Source: Haloterrigena sp. H1
GTDB taxonomy: Archaea > Halobacteriota > Halobacteria > Halobacteriales > Natrialbaceae
Length of the DNA: 64,000 nt
NCBI RefSeq assembly: GCF_005938085.1
Contig: NZ_SMZK01000001.1
Coordinates: forward strand, 1,860,001 to 1,924,000
Direction of reading: 5' to 3'
This document shows positions 59,030 to 64,000 of the stretch, piece after piece. Both the position numbers and the translations under genes were made by a program. Numbering within the stretch: position 1 is the stretch's first letter; every line of letters begins with the position of its first letter. The notes under the pieces are model-generated. The model saw only the letters and a program-made list of their open reading frames with translations. It searched no databases and was not told where the DNA came from.

Positions 59030-59767
59030 TTAGCGATCAGCCCACTCGAGCCAGCCAAACAGCCGGTCGCGCAGCCGCCGTTCGCCGGCTCGTGAGAACC
59101 GATGGCCCTCCCCTGCGAATCGCTCGAGACAGACATCAGTCTCGAGTCGCTTCGCCGTATCGAAACTGTCCGCGGGATCGACGACCGCGTCATCGCTGCC
59201 GTGGAAGATCGCAACTGGGACCGACAGGGTCGCCACGACGTCATCGAACGGATGCCGATCGAGAGCGTCGAAGAATCGGTGGTCGAGCCGTTCGCCGGTG
59301 TCGAACGTCCACTCCCCGTCACGCTCGACGGTCGCGCGATACTCGTCGAACGTCCCGGCGGTCGTCACGGGCGCTCGTGTCGCGACTGCCGTGACGCGGT
59401 CGTCGACAGCAGCGGTGTGAAGGGCGACTTTCCCGCCGAAACTCGAGCCGAACAGGACGTACGAGTCGGGATCGAAGTAGTCGACGACGTGGCGGAGATC
59501 AGTGAGCCGTGCCTCGAGTGTCGACTCGATGAACGTGCCGTCGGACTCACCGCAGCCCCGACAGTCGAAGCGGACCGCGTTGTAGCCCGCGTCGACGGCC
59601 CGTCGACACCGCTGCTCGTAGCTGCCCGATTTGTCGCTTCGGAGGCCATGACAGAAGACGAGCCAGTGGTCGGACTCGGCCTCGTGATGGACGGCAGCGA
59701 CGGTCGGCGGCTCCGTGTCCGTCCCCGTCTCTGCGCCAGTGATCGGAACCCGATGTGTCTGGGACAT
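59030..59767 (-). CDS. Alpha/beta hydrolase
   Basis: A 245-residue alpha/beta-hydrolase-fold enzyme of the small esterase/lipase type. HEAESDHWLVFCHGLRSDKSGSYEQRCRRAVDAGYNAVRFDCRGCGESDG is the oxyanion loop region, and YVLFGSSFGGKVALHTA holds the nucleophile elbow GSSFGG. A late Asp (IFHGSDDAVVDPADSFD) and His (FAGEGHRFSRAGERRLRDRLFGWLEW) complete the triad. The substrate is unknown. ATG MSQTHRVPITGAETG is chosen; sequence above it reads through an intergenic zone. Monocistronic. Confidence 0.88.
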   Translation of the reverse strand: MSQTHRVPITGAETGTDTEPPTVAAVHHEAESDHWLVFCHGLRSDKSGSYEQRCRRAVDAGYNAVRFDCRGCGESDGTFIESTLEARLTDLRHVVDYFDPDSYVLFGSSFGGKVALHTAAVDDRVTAVATRAPVTTAGTFDEYRATVERDGEWTFDTGERLDHRFFDALDRHPFDDVVATLSVPVAIFHGSDDAVVDPADSFDTAKRLETDVCLERFAGEGHRFSRAGERRLRDRLFGWLEWADR

Positions 59768-59881
59768 TTCGTCCCGTTCCAACAGGGGCCGGGGCCTTGA
59801 TATCGACGTTCCCGTAATCGCAGTTCCGTTCGGACTCGAGTCGGCGAACCGTTTATCGCATCCCGCGAGGTTGGTACGGCT

Positions 59882-60046
59882 ATGACCCGCACGACCTATC
59901 GGTGTCAGTGTGGCGCGTTCCTCGAGTTCAAACAGGACCTCGAGAAAGAGCCCGGAACGACGACACGGAACTGGAAGTGCAGGGACTGTGGGACGCCGGT
60001 CCCAGGGATCACGGCTGAAAAGATCAGCCATCAGGACCCGTCCTGA
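59882..60046 (+). CDS. Small zinc-ribbon protein
   Basis: A 54-residue protein, MTRTTYRCQCGAFLEFKQDL ... RNWKCRDCGTPVPGITAEKISHQDPS. CxC at residues 8-10 and KCRDCG at about 33-38 form a probable single zinc ribbon. It is too short for many gene finders but has typical codon use and a clear start/stop. Function unknown; small zinc proteins of this size are common in haloarchaea and often regulatory. Confidence 0.65.
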   Translation: MTRTTYRCQCGAFLEFKQDLEKEPGTTTRNWKCRDCGTPVPGITAEKISHQDPS

Positions 60047-60209
60047 CAGCTGTGACAGCAGACCGACAGCTGTTCAGGGCAGTCGGACAGGGTATTCGGT
60101 GGCTCTCGGTGTCGTTCAGCCCGCGGTTGAGGGAGCTACTCGGCTTTTATTACAGGTAGTTGATATCGAAACACAGATTTACGGTCTCGGCCCAGTATCG
60201 TTCGCACAA

Positions 60210-60350
60210 ATGGTCCGTCGTGTCGATCCCGCTGTCCGCGTTCGTGTCATTGGCCCGTCCGAGTCCAGGGTCCCGACACGAGCCCACGCAGCGACGGCGG
60301 CGACAGCAGGCGACGATCCGGACGACCCCACGGAGGTGACCAGCCGATGA
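60210..60350 (+). CDS. Possible small protein coupled to the integrase-like gene
   Basis: A 46-residue frame, MVRRVDPAVRVRVIGPSESR then Ala/Asp-rich to TEVTSR, whose TGA overlaps the integrase-like gene's ATG as ATGA. TATA-like CTTTTATTAC near 60143-60152 lies too far upstream (about 60 bases) to be sure. The coupling suggests a genuine upstream gene, but I recognise no family. The rest of the 300-base gap before it has no gene. Confidence 0.35.
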   Translation: MVRRVDPAVRVRVIGPSESRVPTRAHAATAATAGDDPDDPTEVTSR

Positions 60351-61459
60351 GCAACGTCGCGATCAGGGACGCGGTCGATACCTACCTGCAGCGAAAAGCC
60401 GTCGGCGACCCCGACGGCCCGGGTGCAGGGACGTACGCCTCGAACGCCGAGTCGATCCTCCGGCGCTGGACCGAGTGGCTTGAGGGTGAACACGGCGTCA
60501 GGTCGATCACCGAACTCGACGTCGAGTCGATGCGTGCCTACGCCGTCGAACTCCGCCGTCGCACCGAGCGAGGCGAGTACACCGCCTCGACTGCGGGCAC
60601 CTACTACGCGGTCGTGCGTGCGTTCCTCTCGTGGTGTGTCCACGGTGGGATCCGCGAGACGAACCCCGCGGCGACCGATCGCGCCGAAGACGCGCTCCCA
60701 AGCGCCGAGCCGCGGCCGGACAGCGACACCTGGACGGCCACCCAGCGACGGGAACTCGAGCGATACGTCCGCGAGCGAGCGATAAGCAGCGCCTCACACC
60801 CGGACCGTGAGCGCCGGAGTCGGCTGCGCGAGTACGCGATGGTCGCCGTCCTCGCCCACTCGACGGTTCGTGGCTCCGAACTGTTCCGGGTCCCCGACGA
60901 CGACCGTCGAACCGGTGCGACGTGGGACGACGTGGACTTCTATACCGGAACGATCCGGGTGCTCGGCAAGTCCCAGCGCCTCGAGGACGTCCCCCTGCCT
61001 GCACGCGCCCGAACGCCGCTGCGGCGCTACCGGGTCGTCCTCGATCCACCGTCGACTGACTGGCCGCTGTTTCCGACCGCTCACGCACCGTCGATCGCCC
61101 GACGGGTACGGTCGGTCCTGCGCGATCGGGGCTACGAGGAGGACACGATCGAATCCTTACTCGAGGACGCCACGGCGACGGAACTCGCCCGCGAGCGGTC
61201 GATCGCACCGCCGGCGATCACCACCGAGGGGGCACGGTCTGTGTTACGACGGCTCTGTGAAGAAGCCGGTATCAACATCGACGGCGACTATCTGACGCCG
61301 CGTGGCGTTCGCCGGGATCGATCGACCGAGTCGTACAGACGAGAGGCGACGACCTCGAAGCCGACGCTGCGGGCGTCGGTGCTCGAGCAATCGATCGTCG
61401 TGCCCGACGAGGGCTCGCCCGCCGCTGGCGGGCGTGACGAGCCGACAGAAAACAACTGA
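60347..61459 (+). CDS. Tyrosine-recombinase-like protein lacking the catalytic Tyr
   Basis: A 370-residue protein with a SAM-like N-terminal domain (AVDTYLQRKAV ... RRWTEWLEGEHGVRSITELDVESMRAYAVELRRR) and a phage-integrase C-terminal domain (REYAMVAVLAHSTVRGSELFRVP, R175; GKSQRLEDVPLPAR, K208). The HxxR box reads TPRGVRR (R319 replaces His, R322 kept). The later His/Trp position reads TLRASVLEQ (Ala), and the expected C-terminal Tyr is missing; the tail reads IVVPDEGSPA. So three of the active-site positions appear lost. It may bind DNA without recombining. No att site or cargo is seen. Length and composition look native. Confidence 0.8.
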   Translation: MSNVAIRDAVDTYLQRKAVGDPDGPGAGTYASNAESILRRWTEWLEGEHGVRSITELDVESMRAYAVELRRRTERGEYTASTAGTYYAVVRAFLSWCVHGGIRETNPAATDRAEDALPSAEPRPDSDTWTATQRRELERYVRERAISSASHPDRERRSRLREYAMVAVLAHSTVRGSELFRVPDDDRRTGATWDDVDFYTGTIRVLGKSQRLEDVPLPARARTPLRRYRVVLDPPSTDWPLFPTAHAPSIARRVRSVLRDRGYEEDTIESLLEDATATELARERSIAPPAITTEGARSVLRRLCEEAGINIDGDYLTPRGVRRDRSTESYRREATTSKPTLRASVLEQSIVVPDEGSPAAGGRDEPTENN

Positions 61460-61479
61460 TTCTCGTCCGTTCGACGCGC

Positions 61480-63333
61480 TCAGACCACGAGCAGCCACAG
61501 GACCACCGTCAGGACGAGTGTCAATAGAAGGACGGTGGTCCCGATGCTCGCCCGGAGGTGAATCGTCGAGGGACGGCCACCGTCGGTCGGCTGGCGCTCG
61601 TCGACGTCGACCAGCGGGAGGCGGCGTGCGGCCGCATCGACAGCGAGGACCGGGTTGTTCCCGACCCAGTAGCAGCGTTTGACCGCGCCGACGACGGCGG
61701 CGTCGACGGCGGCGTACGTCTCCGTCACCGCGAGCATCGTCCAGCGGCTACCGTAGTACGTCACGGGGTAGACGACCATCGCCGGATCTCCCAGGTCGAG
61801 TTTCGAGAGCGGCTTCCGGACGACGGCGAAGGTGACGGCCGCAACGCCGGTCAGGATGCCGGCGGTCTCGAGGTGGCTCGGGCTGTAGGGATGGAGCGTG
61901 CCCTCGCCACCGGGGTACGCGAACGTGAAGTGGCCGCCGTGGGCGTGCAGCGTCGGTGCGAGATCGGCTAGTCCCTCCCACCAGACGCCAAAGAGGAGAC
62001 AGGCACCGCCCAGCCCGAGCATCGCGACGGTCTGGCCGGGCTTGGCGTCGGCGACCTCGAACTCACTCTCGCCGTGGAAGAAGACGTAGTAGCCGAGCTT
62101 GATGAACGAGAGGAGCGTGCCGATCGCGCCGAGCCAAAGCAGCCAGTACAGCGCCTGGTACTCGGGCTGGCCGTAGTAGTGGGGATCGGGGTTCGCCGCG
62201 TCGAAGAGCATCCCCTTACTCACGTAGCCGTTGAAGCCCGGAATCGCAGTGATCGAGAGCGCGCCGAGCCCGTACCCGATCGTGGTCAGCGGCATCTCGC
62301 GCCAGAGCCCGCCGAGCTTATAGAGGTCCTCCTCGCCGGTCCGGTAGATGACGACGCCGACGGCCATGAACAGCAGGCTCTTGAAGAGGATGTTGTTGAA
62401 CAGGTGCGACAGCGCGCCGGCGACGGCAATCTCGGAGGACATCGCCGCGCCCATACCGATCCCAGCCACGATGTACCCGAGCTGGGCTTGAATGTGGTAG
62501 GACAGCAGCGCCCGCATATCGTGTTGCAACAGAGCGAACGTCGCGCCGTAGACGGCCATCAGCCCGCCCATGTACGCGACGTAGATCGCCAGGTCGCTCT
62601 CGCTCCCGATCGGGAACGCCCGGTAGAGGATGAACGCGCTCGTCTTGGTCGTATAGACCGAGAGGAACACCGAGGCCGCGATATGCGGTCGCGGGTAGGT
62701 GTCGGGCAGCCAGGTGTGGACGCCGATGAAGGCGACGTTGACGCCCATCCCGAGCACTGCAAGCAACGCTGGAATGCCGGTGGCGATCCCGGTTTCAGTA
62801 TAAATGAACGTCCCGGTCTGGACGTAGTGAGCGGCGATCGCCAGCATCACGAGCACGCCACCGGTGCCGTGGAAGAGCGCGTATCGGAAGCCGGCCCGGA
62901 CCGCCTCGCCACCGTACTGCCAGACGACGAGCGTGCTGGTCACGGCCATTAGCTCCCACATGAACAGGAGCACGAGCCAGTCGCCGGCGAAGGCCGCGCC
63001 GATCGACGAAGAGACGTAGACGAGCGCCAATGCGACGAGCGTCTTGCTGGCCTCGCTCGAGTACGCGTAGATGACGCTACAGATCCCCAAAAAGCCGAGT
63101 CCGAGCCCGACCATCCTGGAGAAGTCGTCGACGTAGTAGGGAACGACCTCGAAGCCGAGGAACGTCCCGCCCAGATGCTCCCCACCGGGTGCGACCAGCG
63201 AAATCGCCAGCACGGCCGCGAGACTCAACGCACCGACAGCGAAGCCGGCGATTCGGGGCAGGACGAGGACGAGCAGTGCCGCCACAAAGACGAGAAGCGG
63301 CGGGTACGCCAGCGAGAGGAGTTCGAGTTCCAT
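61480..63333 (-). CDS. mrpD: Mrp/Mnh-type antiporter subunit D (NuoN/L-like)
   Basis: A 617-residue proton-translocating membrane protein related to complex I subunits. About 14-16 helices are visible, with FAGDWLVLLFMWELMAVTSTLVVWQYGG (the conserved Glu of helix 5), FHGTGGVLVMLAI, HTWLPDTYPRPHIAASVFLSVYTTKTSAFILYRAF (conserved Lys), LLQHDMRALLSYHIQAQLGYI (His/Asp) and LSHLFNNILFKSLLFMAVGVVIYRTG (Lys). The C-terminal 200 residues include a His-containing loop (LHAHGGHFTF) and two end helices. Its ATG overlaps the neighbouring gene's stop by one base, so they form one operon. Confidence 0.9.
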   Translation of the reverse strand: MELELLSLAYPPLLVFVAALLVLVLPRIAGFAVGALSLAAVLAISLVAPGGEHLGGTFLGFEVVPYYVDDFSRMVGLGLGFLGICSVIYAYSSEASKTLVALALVYVSSSIGAAFAGDWLVLLFMWELMAVTSTLVVWQYGGEAVRAGFRYALFHGTGGVLVMLAIAAHYVQTGTFIYTETGIATGIPALLAVLGMGVNVAFIGVHTWLPDTYPRPHIAASVFLSVYTTKTSAFILYRAFPIGSESDLAIYVAYMGGLMAVYGATFALLQHDMRALLSYHIQAQLGYIVAGIGMGAAMSSEIAVAGALSHLFNNILFKSLLFMAVGVVIYRTGEEDLYKLGGLWREMPLTTIGYGLGALSITAIPGFNGYVSKGMLFDAANPDPHYYGQPEYQALYWLLWLGAIGTLLSFIKLGYYVFFHGESEFEVADAKPGQTVAMLGLGGACLLFGVWWEGLADLAPTLHAHGGHFTFAYPGGEGTLHPYSPSHLETAGILTGVAAVTFAVVRKPLSKLDLGDPAMVVYPVTYYGSRWTMLAVTETYAAVDAAVVGAVKRCYWVGNNPVLAVDAAARRLPLVDVDERQPTDGGRPSTIHLRASIGTTVLLLTLVLTVVLWLLVV

Positions 63334-64000
63334 TAGTTGGTCACCTCCGTCATGAGCTCATCGAACGGCACGTCGCCGAGTTGCTCGAAGGGCATCCCGA
63401 AGACGCCTTCGACGATCTGCATCGCCAACTCGAGGAAGACCGCGTAGTCGGGACCGATCCCGAGGACGATTGCGCCGGTGGCGATGACGGCGATCGGTGC
63501 GAGCATGAGCCACGTGCTCTCTGTTCGCGGCGAGCGACGTGGCCAGCCACCGGCCGGCGGGCCACCGGTGAGGTGGTCGTCGTGGTCGCCGTGGTGATCG
63601 ACGGCGGCGACGGCATCGTCGTGATCGTCGTGGTCGTCACGGGTGCTGGCCTCGGCCGCTTGCGTATCGGTGGACTGGCTCGATGCGTCCGTGCCATCGG
63701 CGGTCGTATGATCGCTTGGATATTTGTCGACAGCGTATTCGTAGTCATCCGTGTCGGCTGCGTGTGGCTCGTTCTCGATACCGGACGTGTCAGCGGGCTC
63801 GCCGCCATCGGCGGCGACGCTCTCGTCATCCGAGGTAGTAACGTACGACTGGATGAGGCCCCCCTCCGGGAACTCGAGTAAGGGTTTGGCGTCGTGGCGG
63901 TCCTCGCTCTCGAAGAAGGCAGTGTAGACGACCGGCCAGAAGTACGCGATGTTGAGCACGGCCGAGAGCAGGAGTGCACCGGCAAACAGCCAGTAGCTGC
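63333..64000 (-). CDS. Mrp-type antiporter subunit D-like, C-terminal part (truncated by window)
   Basis: The last 222 or so codons of a gene continuing beyond the right edge. It enters as SYWLFAGALLLSAVLNIAYFWPVVYTAFFESED, the D-subunit helix after the proton-channel core. A 120-residue insert follows, rich in Asp/Glu/Thr and then His/Asp (DDHDDHDDAVAAVDHHGDHDDHLTGG), before the final helix TWLMLAPIAVIATGAIVLGIG and LAMQIVEGVFGMPFEQLGDV. The His-rich block could bind metal ions; this is inference. A second D-like subunit follows, as in haloarchaeal Mrp-like clusters. Confidence 0.8.
   Translation of the reverse strand, partial: SYWLFAGALLLSAVLNIAYFWPVVYTAFFESEDRHDAKPLLEFPEGGLIQSYVTTSDDESVAADGGEPADTSGIENEPHAADTDDYEYAVDKYPSDHTTADGTDASSQSTDTQAAEASTRDDHDDHDDAVAAVDHHGDHDDHLTGGPPAGGWPRRSPRTESTWLMLAPIAVIATGAIVLGIGPDYAVFLELAMQIVEGVFGMPFEQLGDVPFDELMTEVTN

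Noticed and set aside
60347-61459. Active integrative element bounded by the integrase-like gene
   Set aside because: The catalytic Tyr and His positions are lost and no tRNA gene, att repeat or cargo was found around it.
1-64000. CRISPR array
   Set aside because: No regularly spaced direct repeats of 24-40 bases were seen; the repeats found are inverted and dispersed.
1-64000. tRNA or rRNA genes
   Set aside because: No sequence with a TTC-loop/acceptor arrangement or rRNA core motif was recognised; I cannot run a covariance search, so a missed tRNA is possible.

Overview
The window is chromosomal DNA of a halophilic archaeon, most like the Natrinema/Haloterrigena/Natrialba group. The evidence is high G+C coding DNA, very acidic proteins rich in Asp and Glu, TATA-type promoters about 25-30 bases upstream of start codons (leaderless mRNAs), archaeal information-processing genes (L21e, Rpo4/RpoF, aEF-1beta, NreA, TiaS, DRG GTPase, Get3) and haloarchaea-specific small proteins. 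I see no rRNA, tRNA or CRISPR array. Coding density is high and most genes are ordinary chromosomal ones.

Layout. 1-2.5 kb: cupin, UDG-superfamily protein, YdjM-like membrane protein and heme A synthase. 2.6-4.0 kb: an AT-rich island carrying an archaeal lysyl oxidase, followed by a Tat-exported DUF2202 ferritin-like protein. 4.6-8.8 kb: Gfo/Idh/MocA oxidoreductase, nitroreductase and a two-gene MetE pair in which only the second gene keeps the zinc ligands. 9.1-14.3 kb: cold-shock protein, HemK-like methyltransferase, MscS channel and the L21e-rpoF-DUF655-ksgA cluster. 14.5-16.4 kb: holin-like membrane protein and an amino-acid permease fragment cut off by an IS1341-type (tnpB-only) element. 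16.6-24.6 kb: MBL hydrolase, zinc-finger protein/aEF-1beta pair, NreA, AI-2E transporter and membrane proteins. 24.7-31.2 kb: aminotransferase, Get3, tautomerase, PurF and a MutS-like ATPase. 31.2-34.7 kb: a group with redox or stress flavour (SRPBCC, Dps-like protein, DyP-like Tat lipoprotein). 35-43.8 kb: thiol-disulfide oxidoreductase, 2Fe-2S ferredoxin, epimerase, GST, Na/Ca exchanger, orphan DNA methyltransferase, TrkA-type protein, NCS2 permease and glutaredoxin-like protein. 43.9-53.9 kb: HTH regulator divergent from tiaS, USP, a small protein with a DtxR-type operator upstream, a CARDB surface protein, DRG GTPase, NhaC and a VOC protein. 54-59 kb: USP, then a winged-helix regulator/membrane-protein pair divergent from a complete ba3-type oxidase operon (cbaD-B-A-C plus a small subunit). 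59-64 kb: hydrolase, zinc-ribbon peptide, an integrase-like protein lacking its catalytic Tyr, and the start of an Mrp-type cation/proton antiporter cluster running off the right edge.

How the genes work together. Heme A synthase and the ba3 oxidase belong to aerobic terminal respiration. NhaC, the Na/Ca exchanger, the Mrp-like subunits, a TrkA-type protein and MscS belong to ion and osmotic homeostasis. The most distinctive points are: (i) a lysyl oxidase with all recognisable catalytic residues in a compositionally foreign island; (ii) two families of 47-109 bp palindromic intergenic repeats whose ends lie exactly on stop codons; (iii) a duplicated tail of tiaS; (iv) a TnpB with a non-canonical RuvC-II site; (v) a perfect DtxR/SirR-like palindrome before a gene of unknown function; (vi) an apparently catalytically dead tyrosine recombinase; and (vii) a split MetE in which one partner has lost its zinc site.
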